Source of the DNA: a virus
Length of the DNA: 36,521 nt
IMG/VR virus record: IMGVR_UViG_3300010354_000246
Coordinates: 1 to 36,521 of that record
Reading direction: 5' to 3' (one strand)
Translations under genes and position numbers: made by a program
The notes under the pieces: generated by a model
Seen by the model: the letters and a program-made list of their open reading frames with translations, nothing else
Told to the model about the DNA's origin: nothing
Databases searched by the model: none
In this document: positions 30,488 through 36,270 of the stretch, one piece after another
How the letters are laid out: each line of letters begins with the position of its first letter
How positions within the stretch are numbered: the stretch's first letter is position 1

Positions 30488-31280
30488 GTTCGAAGCGTCG
30501 GCGCTTCCGCCCCGCATCCTGATCTGCGGCGAGCCCGCCTCCGGCAAGACCGGCGCCCTGGCGCAGCTTGCCAACTCCGGCTATCGCCTGCTGATCCACG
30601 ACTTCGACAACAACAGCCGCGTCATCGGGTCCTACCTGAAGCCGGGCGCTGCTGACGTGTACCTTCAGACCTATGCGGTCGCGAAGATCACCAACACCAA
30701 CCTGTTCGGGGGCACGTCCGTTGCGCCGAAGCAGGCCGTCGACTCGATGCGTACCTTCTGCAAGCTCCTTGAGCATTGGAAGACGCCGACCGAAGACCTT
30801 GGTCCGATTGCCAACCTGACATCCAAGGATGTCATCGTGATCGACAGCGGCACCTTCCTTGGTGAAATGCTGCTGCTGGCTGCGCACGAAGACCCCGAGA
30901 CCAAGCGTGACCTGCGCTCCCTCTACAATGTGGCGGGCCGCTACTACGGTGCGATCCTCGATCACCTCACTGGCCCGAAGGTCGGCGCCTCCGTGATCGT
31001 GCTGACGCACATCATGCAGACCGGCGAGAAGGACGACCAAGGGAAGATCGTGGGCAAGGCCCGTGACATTCCGGTGGGCGTGGGCGAGAAGTTCTCGAAG
31101 AAGATGCAGACCTACTTCTCTGACATCTGGCACCTCGAAGTGGGGCGCGACGGCAAGCGTTCCTTCAAGACCAGCGCAACCGACAAGGCTTCGCTGCGAT
31201 CCTCCGCACCCAACCTGATCAAGCCTGTCGAGGACTTCGACCTCGCGTCCATGCTTGATCGCCTGACCGGGAGCAAGTAA
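30480..31280 (+). CDS. Sak4-like / AAA_24 recombination ATPase (266 aa)
   Basis: Walker A CGEPASGKTGAL (residues 16-27), Walker B DVIVIDSG (117-124) and a strand ending VIVLTHIMQTG resemble the small RecA-core proteins of phages (Sak4/AAA_24) that promote single-strand annealing together with an SSB. GAGGAGAG lies upstream. It follows the nuclease and precedes an ssDNA-binding-like gene, the usual trio for phage recombination and replication. Confidence 0.85.
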   Translation: MAKFEASALPPRILICGEPASGKTGALAQLANSGYRLLIHDFDNNSRVIGSYLKPGAADVYLQTYAVAKITNTNLFGGTSVAPKQAVDSMRTFCKLLEHWKTPTEDLGPIANLTSKDVIVIDSGTFLGEMLLLAAHEDPETKRDLRSLYNVAGRYYGAILDHLTGPKVGASVIVLTHIMQTGEKDDQGKIVGKARDIPVGVGEKFSKKMQTYFSDIWHLEVGRDGKRSFKTSATDKASLRSSAPNLIKPVEDFDLASMLDRLTGSK

Positions 31281-31281
31281 C

Positions 31282-31494
31282 ATGCCGTGCATGCTTGAGT
31301 TCGAGACCCTCGACAAGGCTCCGCAGAACGTCATCTTCATCAATGCCAAGTCCATCCACACAGCCAAGCCGCATCATAAAACTGAAGGCTTGACTGAGAT
31401 CAACTACGGCCATGACAACTATATTGTCGTGCGCGAGAAATGTGACGATGTTGTAGACAGGCTTCGCCGCGCCTTCGAGATAGGAGAAGCATAG
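31282..31494 (+). CDS. Small protein resembling FlbD-type domain (70 aa)
   Basis: MPCMLEFETLDKAPQNVIFI, then NAKSIHTAKPHHKTEGLTEI, INYGHDNYIVVREKCDDVVD and RLRRAFEIGEA. An FI/VNA-type strand followed by a VREKxDDVVxRL helix resembles small FlbD-like proteins found in phages. The function is unknown. It is followed by a nine-codon stub at 31496-31525 (MLGVDLKMK) cut by the HNH cassette. Confidence 0.6.
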   Translation: MPCMLEFETLDKAPQNVIFINAKSIHTAKPHHKTEGLTEINYGHDNYIVVREKCDDVVDRLRRAFEIGEA

Positions 31495-31526
31495 CATGCT
31501 GGGCGTGGACCTGAAGATGAAGTGAC

Positions 31527-31555
31527 TTGCATTTTGGCGGTAACCATGGTATACA
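31527..31555 (+). promoter_or_regulatory. Promoter of the HNH cassette
   Basis: TTGCAT (31527-31532), 17 bases, TATACA (31550-31555). The spacer is one arm of a long inverted repeat; the start point would fall in the centre of a 10-bp-arm palindrome. Confidence 0.7.
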
Positions 31556-31601
31556 GATCAAATTGATCTGTAACAGGAGTTACTATATGGTTACCGCCAA
31601 A
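31533..31601 (+). promoter_or_regulatory. Nested inverted repeats occluding the HNH start codon
   Basis: TTTGGCGGTAACCAT (31533-31547) is the exact 15-base reverse complement of 31587-31601, which begins with the start codon. Inside lies a perfect palindrome with 10-bp arms (TACAGATCAA at 31552-31561, one central base, TTGATCTGTA at 31563-31572). RNA entering from upstream would pair the start codon away; RNA begun at the internal promoter lacks the upstream arm. Confidence 0.85.
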
Positions 31602-32072
31602 TCTATTCCCGCTTTTGACGCGACGCGCTTCTGGAAAAATGTGGACAAGACAGGAGGTAAAAACGCTTGTTGGCCTTGGATTGCCAGCGTAAACAAGTCC
31701 GGTTATGGACAAGTAAATATCGGGGGAAGCATATACAAATGTCATCGAGTGGCACTTCATCTGGATAGCCCGGCTCCCTCTAATGACTTGTATGCATGTC
31801 ATACTTGTGATAACTCCAGGTGCTGCAACCCCGCTCACTTGTACTGGGGAAGCGCCAAGCGTAACACGAATGATCGGGATGAAAGGGGTCGCAGGAAGGG
31901 ACCGGCAGGTGTAACTCACCACAAAGCCAAGCTCGACCCGGAAAAAGTTCGCGAGATTCGCCGCCTAGCTTCGTCTATGACACAGCGTGAACTGTCCGCT
32001 ATGTTTGGCGTAGCGCAGGGGGTTATCTGGAATGTCATCCACCGAAAGTTTTGGAAAGAAGTGGATGATTAG
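31587..32072 (+). CDS. HNH homing endonuclease with HTH tail (161 aa)
   Basis: An HNH_3-type domain has CWPWIASVNKSGYGQVNIGG, KCHRVALHLD (catalytic His about 53) and CHTCDNSRCCNPAHLYWGSA, with Cys pairs that bind a structural metal. The tail KLDPEKVREIRRLASSMTQR, then ELSAMFGVAQGVIWNVIHRK, is a helix-turn-helix for DNA binding as in many free-standing phage HNH enzymes. The ATG follows AGGAG. It sits in its own transcription unit between two replication genes and probably spreads by cutting HNH-free relatives at this place. Confidence 0.88.
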   Translation: MVTAKSIPAFDATRFWKNVDKTGGKNACWPWIASVNKSGYGQVNIGGSIYKCHRVALHLDSPAPSNDLYACHTCDNSRCCNPAHLYWGSAKRNTNDRDERGRRKGPAGVTHHKAKLDPEKVREIRRLASSMTQRELSAMFGVAQGVIWNVIHRKFWKEVDD

Positions 32073-32074
32073 GC

Positions 32075-32103
32075 TTGACGGCGGGGCTGGCCTCCCGTAA
32101 AAC
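32075..32103 (+). promoter_or_regulatory. Promoter candidate before the ssDNA-binding-like gene
   Basis: TTGACG (32075-32080), 17 bases, TAAAAC (32098-32103). The -35 is near-perfect and the -10 moderate. It may restore expression of genes downstream of the HNH insertion. Confidence 0.5.
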
Positions 32104-32145
32104 AACCTTGTCCCACGGTGGACAAAACACGATGGAGAAGATGTT

Positions 32146-32601
32146 ATGGACTTGTTCGACCACGTCATTTCGGAAACCGCTTCCGAGCGCCCGGCTTTCC
32201 GGCAGGCTCCGGCGGGTGACTATCTGGTGACGGTCCAGTCTGTGAAGTTCGTCAAGGCGAACTCCGGTACGCAGGGTATCGAGCTGACCTACACGATGGT
32301 TGAGCCGATGCACGACGAGGACATGGAGGGCGTTGAGCTTCCGAAGTGCCGCCTCCGTGACACCCAGTGGATCACGGAGAAGACTATCGGTTACGTGCAG
32401 GAACGCCTTGCCCGTATCTCGCCCGAGGTTGTGGGCAACACGATCCGCGAAGTCGCCGACATTCTGCCCGGCAACGACGTGGTGGTGAACGTGTCGCACG
32501 AGACTTCCAACCGTGACGGCACGCCACTGAACACGCCCCGCCTGAAGGTCGAGCGTTACTACTCGGTCGACTGGTACATGAACAACAAGAAGGCCGCCTA
32601 A
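32146..32601 (+). CDS. ssDNA-binding-like protein (DUF669-type, 151 aa)
   Basis: RQAPAGDYLVTVQSVKFVKA, then NSGTQGIELTYTMVEP and an acidic loop, is the beta-barrel opening seen in DUF669-like phage proteins that sit beside Sak4-type ATPases. The end KVERYYSVDWYMNNKKAA lacks the usual acidic tip. It probably coats single strands during recombination and replication. The gene follows its own promoter candidate and ends before a UUCG-loop hairpin. Confidence 0.72.
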   Translation: MDLFDHVISETASERPAFRQAPAGDYLVTVQSVKFVKANSGTQGIELTYTMVEPMHDEDMEGVELPKCRLRDTQWITEKTIGYVQERLARISPEVVGNTIREVADILPGNDVVVNVSHETSNRDGTPLNTPRLKVERYYSVDWYMNNKKAA

Positions 32602-32613
32602 CGGCACGGGGAG

Positions 32614-32635
32614 GGGGTAGGCTTCGGTCTACCCC
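32614..32635 (+). terminator. GC-rich hairpin with TTCG loop after the ssDNA-binding-like gene
   Basis: GGGGTAGGC-TTCG-GTCTACCCC followed by TTTCC. It has the same design as the hairpin after rIIB. Confidence 0.6.
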
Positions 32636-32660
32636 TTTCCACTTTCAGGAGGGTACTCAC

Positions 32661-32810
32661 GTGATCCTCGAAGTCTTCCACACTGAGACCACCCCCGCAC
32701 ACGAGCTTCGCCGCAGGGTCACCGAGATCCTCGTGGCAGCCGGCGAGCCTGCTCCCCTCACCATCGAGGACTTCCAGGCTATGCGGCAGGAGAAGAAAGA
32801 TGCCCGATAG
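32661..32810 (+). CDS. Small hypothetical protein (49 aa)
   Basis: GTG start 8 bases after AGGAGG. MILEVFHTETTPAHELRRRV, then TEILVAAGEPAPLTIEDFQA, is mostly helical. It ends by overlapping the next ATG by 11 bases. Confidence 0.6.
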   Translation: MILEVFHTETTPAHELRRRVTEILVAAGEPAPLTIEDFQAMRQEKKDAR

Positions 32811-33030
32811 CGCAGTTGCGCAGGCCCGCCGCCTGTACATGCACTCCAAGAACGACGGCCGCATCACGGCTATGGATATGTCCCGCCTCATCGCCTCGAT
32901 GGAACTGCTTCAGTCCGAGCGCAACCGCCTGTTCGCTGCCGTCAAGTTGGCCGAGGAAATGCTGCGCGATGCCGGCCTGACCCACGGCGCCGATGCTATG
33001 CTGGCTGCGCAGATGGAGACCGACACATGA
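32800..33030 (+). CDS. Hypothetical helical protein (76 aa)
   Basis: AGGAG is 8 bases upstream. MPDSAVAQARRLYMHSKNDG, then RITAMDMSRLIASMELLQSE and RNRLFAAVKLAEEMLRDAGL, is entirely helical, coiled-coil-like. No family was recognised. It overlaps the next start (ACATGA). Confidence 0.6.
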   Translation: MPDSAVAQARRLYMHSKNDGRITAMDMSRLIASMELLQSERNRLFAAVKLAEEMLRDAGLTHGADAMLAAQMETDT

Positions 33031-33107
33031 CATGGCCCGAGATAATCATCTTGACGGCGGCCGTAATCATGGCTGGCTTCATGATCTTCGGAGTGTCCGA
33101 TGACTGA
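33027..33107 (+). CDS. Tiny membrane peptide (26 aa)
   Basis: GGAG lies 8 bases before an ATG that overlaps the previous stop. MTWPEIIILTAAVIMAGFMI, then FGVSDD, is a single transmembrane segment with an acidic tail. It stands two genes before a cell-wall hydrolase, so a lysis role (holin-like or spanin-like) is possible. Confidence 0.5.
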   Translation: MTWPEIIILTAAVIMAGFMIFGVSDD

Positions 33108-33438
33108 CGCCGAACGCGACCTGCTGCTGGCCGTAGCCAAGGCTGTACTCGTCGGCACCCATGCGCCGCCCTACGATTACGCTTCAAGCGATGAACTGTC
33201 ACGGGCATGGCATGCCATTCGCAAGGCAAGAGAGGAAGTCGAACATGAGGTGGAAGCTCGCCGCGCTGACATTGTTGCTCTGCTGGCTACCCTTGAAGGC
33301 GCAAGCAAACCCCAGCCGGCAGATGGAATGTCTGGCGAAGGCAGTGTACTGGGAAGCGCGAAACCAGCCGTTCAATGCCCAAGTTGCGGTCGCCCAAGTT
33401 GTCCTGAACCGCGTCGAGGATGGTCGTTTCCGCTCTGA
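33100..33438 (+). CDS. Hypothetical protein overlapping the hydrolase gene (112 aa)
   Basis: GGAG lies 6 bases upstream and the ATG overlaps the previous stop. MTDAERDLLLAVAKAVLVGT, then SDELSRAWHAIRKAREEVEH, is an ordinary helical start. The last 64 residues lie out of frame over the hydrolase signal peptide and core (194-base overlap), and their Pro/Cys-rich composition (CPSCGRPSCPEPRR) looks like by-product coding. The first half is probably the functional part. Confidence 0.5.
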   Translation: MTDAERDLLLAVAKAVLVGTHAPPYDYASSDELSRAWHAIRKAREEVEHEVEARRADIVALLATLEGASKPQPADGMSGEGSVLGSAKPAVQCPSCGRPSCPEPRRGWSFPL

Positions 33439-33688
33439 CATTTGCGGCGTAGTCTTCCAGCGGGACTCGCGCGGCTGCCAGTTCACGTGGGTCTGCACCA
33501 ACGCAACCCGCCGGCCTCGTGATCCGCACCCGTGGCATATCGCCCAAGTCGCAGCCTATGTGGCCGTCTTCGACTACATCGACATGGTGAACGGCGCGAT
33601 CTTCTTTCATGACACGAGCGTCCGGCGCTGGTCACATCTGGAACGGACTGCTAGAATCGGCGAACTCGTTTTCTACAGGGAGCGATGA
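33245..33688 (+). CDS. SleB-like cell-wall hydrolase with signal peptide (147 aa)
   Basis: It has a signal peptide or anchor MRWKLAALTLLLCWLPLKAQ, then the Hydrolase_2 core MECLAKAVYWEARNQPFNAQ (catalytic Glu in YWEAR, about residue 37) with VAVAQVVLNRVEDGRFRSDI, SRGCQFTWVC and later DTSVRRWSHLERTARIGELV. SleB-type enzymes cut peptidoglycan. The start was set at 33245 by AGAGGAAG; a longer frame has no ribosome site. Export by Sec with a small membrane peptide just upstream suggests a lysis cassette placed in the middle of the early or replication genes, unusual for its class. Confidence 0.82.
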   Translation: MRWKLAALTLLLCWLPLKAQANPSRQMECLAKAVYWEARNQPFNAQVAVAQVVLNRVEDGRFRSDICGVVFQRDSRGCQFTWVCTNATRRPRDPHPWHIAQVAAYVAVFDYIDMVNGAIFFHDTSVRRWSHLERTARIGELVFYRER

Positions 33689-33689
33689 T

Positions 33690-33944
33690 ATGGCTATCAT
33701 CCAGATTGAGGGCGACCTTCTCGACGAACTGGCTATCAAGTGGCTGTATGAAGTGGCCGATACGCAAGTTCACGCCATTGCCTTGGAGCGCCCCAACCTT
33801 GGCGATGATGTTCGCGGCGAAGACTGGGGTTGCATCCAAGACTGCATTGAAGTGTTGGGCGCAGTGAACCGCTTGCTTACCTACCATGGCAAGCCTCGTG
33901 TGGATCTTGTTGGCGCGCTTGTGCGGAAGGTGTCGGATGTGTAG
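33690..33944 (+). CDS. Hypothetical protein (84 aa)
   Basis: GGGAGCGATGAT precedes the ATG. MAIIQIEGDLLDELAIKWLY, then EVADTQVHAIALERPNLGDD and CIQDCIEVLGAVNRLLTYHG, has helical segments with two Cys. No family was recognised. Confidence 0.6.
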   Translation: MAIIQIEGDLLDELAIKWLYEVADTQVHAIALERPNLGDDVRGEDWGCIQDCIEVLGAVNRLLTYHGKPRVDLVGALVRKVSDV

Positions 33945-34110
33945 GAACTACAGTGCGGCTGCGAAGCTGGAGATCGAGCGCGAGAAGTGGCGGCAGGAGC
34001 ATGGCATCGAGGCGCCCGTCTCGACCTCCGCAACAGATCGCCGCACCCAAGTTGTGATTGTGCCCATCCAGTTGGAGCTTCCCTTCGATGAAGACAGCAC
34101 TAGTCGTTGA
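33937..34110 (+). CDS. Hypothetical protein (57 aa)
   Basis: GGAAGG lies upstream of an ATG that overlaps the previous gene. MCRNYSAAAKLEIEREKWRQ begins with a charged helix and continues into QVVIVPIQLELPFDEDSTSR, an acidic tail. The last 23 bases overlap the polymerase gene, with which it may be co-translated. Confidence 0.55.
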   Translation: MCRNYSAAAKLEIEREKWRQEHGIEAPVSTSATDRRTQVVIVPIQLELPFDEDSTSR

Positions 34111-35032
34111 CTGGCCGTCCATCGATGCGGCTGACGGCAACGTCATGTCGGAGTGGGAGTGGCAGGTCACCAGCGAACTGATGAAGCTGGCCGACTTCAA
34201 ACCTGATGTCATCCGGGTAGCCTACCCCACCTACGTGGCGAAGTGGCCCAGCCTGTTCGTCGGTGGCAAGGTTGGCGGGGAACTGATCCCTGCCGCCCAA
34301 GCTGCGCGCGACAAGCTGGTGGCTGCGCTGAAGGGCTACGATATGGTGCTGACGCTGGGTCCGCATGCCATGTTCTGCCTGACTGGCGAGTGCAAGATCG
34401 ACACCTTCCGGGGCACCCACGTGGACAGCCCTGCCGTCGAGGGGTTGCAGGTGGTGCCGACCTACGCGCCCTACCTGTACGCGCGCATGGCTTGGAGCGA
34501 GCGGCCCGTCGTAGTCTCGGCTATGCGCAAGGCCAAGCAGCGGTTCGTCGATAAGCCCCGGACCATCTACCTGCCTGACAACATCGCTGATCTGTACGCG
34601 TTCTCGACGCAACACATCGGCGACCAGATCGTCTTCGACGTGGAGACCAACAAGTCCTGCCGTATCACGGAGTTCTCGGTCTCGACCTCGTCAGCCTGCT
34701 GCCTGTACGTGCAACTGGAAGACCGGGCCTACCGTTCGACGTGGTCCGAGCAGGACGAACTGGATATCTGGCTGTGGCTTCGCTTCCTCGCAGCCCGCAA
34801 GGATCTGGCGTGGGGTTTCCACAACGCGACCTATGACTTGACCTACCTCGACGCCTATAGTATACGACCTCGTGGCCCGATCTTCGACACGATGCTTCGG
34901 CACCACGCATGGCAACCGGAATGGGAGAAGTCGCTGGGTTTCCTAGCTTCCCTCCACATTCCGACCCGGGCGTGGAAGCATCTGCGGACCAAGGCCAAGA
35001 AGGACTTCAACAAAAGCGGCTCCGTCGATTGA
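34088..35032 (+). CDS. DNA polymerase A part 1: UDG-like domain plus incomplete 3'-5' exonuclease (314 aa)
   Basis: Residues 1-150 resemble a uracil-DNA-glycosylase fold (VLTLGPHAMFCLTGECKIDT and FRGTHVDSPAVEGLQVVPTY). From about 178 a DEDD exonuclease begins: motif I FDVETNK (D184, E186) and motif II GFHNATYDLTYL (N246, D250), then D267 in FDTML. Motif III (Tyr-x-x-x-Asp) is absent here and occurs as YNASD in the second polymerase gene. The protein stops after FNKSGSVD with no sign of a frameshift, so the exonuclease is split over two proteins. GGAG precedes the ATG at 34088. Confidence 0.82.
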   Translation: MKTALVVDWPSIDAADGNVMSEWEWQVTSELMKLADFKPDVIRVAYPTYVAKWPSLFVGGKVGGELIPAAQAARDKLVAALKGYDMVLTLGPHAMFCLTGECKIDTFRGTHVDSPAVEGLQVVPTYAPYLYARMAWSERPVVVSAMRKAKQRFVDKPRTIYLPDNIADLYAFSTQHIGDQIVFDVETNKSCRITEFSVSTSSACCLYVQLEDRAYRSTWSEQDELDIWLWLRFLAARKDLAWGFHNATYDLTYLDAYSIRPRGPIFDTMLRHHAWQPEWEKSLGFLASLHIPTRAWKHLRTKAKKDFNKSGSVD

Positions 35033-35052
35033 CGCCCGCACAGGAGAGAGTA

Positions 35053-35313
35053 ATGGCTGAGATTGCAGTTTCGTTTCGGGCCAACTTCGAGGCTGATGGC
35101 CTCACGGCTAGCGCCCGCTACAAGATGCAGCAGGTTCTGATGGAATGGCTGCGCGAAGCTACCCGCAACAGCAACACCAACAAGCTGCACCGCGAGCTTG
35201 AAGCGGCGGCCGGCATGACTGTGCCGGAGTTCTATTTGTTTGTGATCGACGATCTGAATACTTCTCGGGACGATGCTCGTTACGAACAGGCGCTGGCAGA
35301 GCAGACAGCCTGA
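35053..35313 (+). CDS. Hypothetical protein inside the split polymerase locus (86 aa)
   Basis: AGGAGAG lies upstream. MAEIAVSFRANFEADGLTAS, then ARYKMQQVLMEWLREATRNS, KLHRELEAAAGMTVPEFYLF and VIDDLNTSRDDARYEQA, is helical. No family was recognised. Its position between the two polymerase parts is the notable feature. Confidence 0.6.
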   Translation: MAEIAVSFRANFEADGLTASARYKMQQVLMEWLREATRNSNTNKLHRELEAAAGMTVPEFYLFVIDDLNTSRDDARYEQALAEQTA

Positions 35314-35314
35314 C

Positions 35315-35641
35315 ATGAGCGAAGATGATGCGGCCCTGCGCCGCCTGTGGGCTAGCGTAATTATTCAGGCGCTGATCGATGCCACGGCAATACCACACTC
35401 GCCAGTGGCAGCGGCTCACAAGCGGCAGGCCAGAGCCTGGCTTTCGGTCGAGTACGGCACGACAGCACAGAACTTCGACGAGGTTTGTCTGGCTGCCGAC
35501 ATCGAGCCGAGCAGGGTCCGCAACTTCTTCAAGGCATACGAGGGGCCACCCTTGACGCTGCATGTCCTGTCCCGTATGCGAGACACCTTCCTGAAAGGTA
35601 ACGTCAGTGCGAACAATCACCGACATGACCCCGACTCCTGA
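35315..35641 (+). CDS. Hypothetical protein inside the split polymerase locus (108 aa)
   Basis: It starts one base after the previous stop with only a weak site. MSEDDAALRRLWASVIIQAL, then AAHKRQARAWLSVEYGTTAQ, EVCLAADIEPSRVRNFFKAY, suggests a helix-turn-helix-like C-half. The end (NNHRHDPDS) overlaps the remnant of the second polymerase part. Confidence 0.58.
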   Translation: MSEDDAALRRLWASVIIQALIDATAIPHSPVAAAHKRQARAWLSVEYGTTAQNFDEVCLAADIEPSRVRNFFKAYEGPPLTLHVLSRMRDTFLKGNVSANNHRHDPDS

Positions 35642-35681
35642 GAATCAGGAGATCGTCTACAACAGGTCACTTGCATTTTAA
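35607..35681 (+). pseudogene. Remnant of the old start of DNA polymerase part 2
   Basis: From GTG 35607 (GAAAGG upstream) the frame reads VRTITDMTPTPENQEIVYN, the same as the intact copy at 36230 (RTIQTQGLQITPENQEIVYN), and then runs into the HNH cassette and stops (RSLAF). It is a severed 5' end left by the insertion. Confidence 0.75.
35634..35663 (+). repeat. Duplicated insertion flank, left copy
   Basis: The 30 bases coding TPENQEIVYN match 36263-36292 at 26 positions. All four differences are third-position and synonymous. It contains the hairpin CTCCTGA-GAA-TCAGGAG. Confidence 0.85.
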
Positions 35682-35699
35682 CCTGCGGCCTGTTATAAT
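35671..35699 (+). promoter_or_regulatory. Promoter of the HNH-AP2 cassette
   Basis: TTGCAT (35671-35676), 17 bases, TATAAT (35694-35699): a perfect -10. The -35 is shared with the other HNH cassette. Flanking AACAGG/CCTGTT arms surround the spacer. Confidence 0.8.
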
Positions 35700-35721
35700 G
35701 CCGGCTTGAAGGGAGGGCACC

Positions 35722-36270
35722 ATGCCTATCGAAATCAAGCTGACGAACAGTGACCGCGTTGCCTATGTGGACGAGGCTGACTATCCCCTTGTCAAAGGCT
35801 ATGTGTGGTGGGAACACTTTCCTACACAGACAGACCGTTTGAGCTATGCTTACGGAATGAAACTGCCTCGCACCAGAACGGGGGAGCGCGTAGTTAAGAT
35901 GCACCGTCTGATACTGGGCTTTACTAAAAAAGATCCGTTAATAGACCATGTGGATGGCAACGGGCTGAACAACTGCCGGAGCAACTTACAGCCCGTTACG
36001 ATGGCGCAGAATTTACAGAAAGCTAACTTCGACCCGGAAAGAAATCCGCGAAAGGTCCATTCCAAGTACCGGGGCGTAAGCTACCTAAAGTGGTATGGTA
36101 AGTACATGGCATATGTGAATTGCCAAGGAAAGCGAGAGTATCTAGGATACTTCGATACGGCAGAAGAGGCTGCCCGCGCGCGGGATGCCAAAGCAAAACA
36201 ACTCCACGGTAAATATGCGAGGTTGAACTTTGCGAACGATCCAGACCCAAGGCTTGCAGATAACTCCTGA
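35722..36270 (+). CDS. HNH-AP2 homing endonuclease (182 aa)
   Basis: An HNH domain (MHRLILGFTKKDPLIDHVDG, NGLNNCRSNLQPVTMAQN) is joined to an AP2-type DNA-binding domain (SKYRGVSYLKWYGKYMAYVN, REYLGYFDTAEEAARARDAK, LHGKYARLNF). This is a standard free-standing phage homing enzyme. GGGAGGG lies upstream of the ATG, and the cassette has its own promoter. It interrupts the start of polymerase part 2; its 3' end overlaps the new TTG start of that gene by 41 bases. Confidence 0.9.
   Translation: MPIEIKLTNSDRVAYVDEADYPLVKGYVWWEHFPTQTDRLSYAYGMKLPRTRTGERVVKMHRLILGFTKKDPLIDHVDGNGLNNCRSNLQPVTMAQNLQKANFDPERNPRKVHSKYRGVSYLKWYGKYMAYVNCQGKREYLGYFDTAEEAARARDAKAKQLHGKYARLNFANDPDPRLADNS

Noticed and set aside
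35664-36262. Group I intron carrying the HNH-AP2 gene
   Set aside because: Only about 57 bases lie outside the reading frame, too little for an intron core. The duplicated coding flank and new TTG start fit a free-standing insertion instead.
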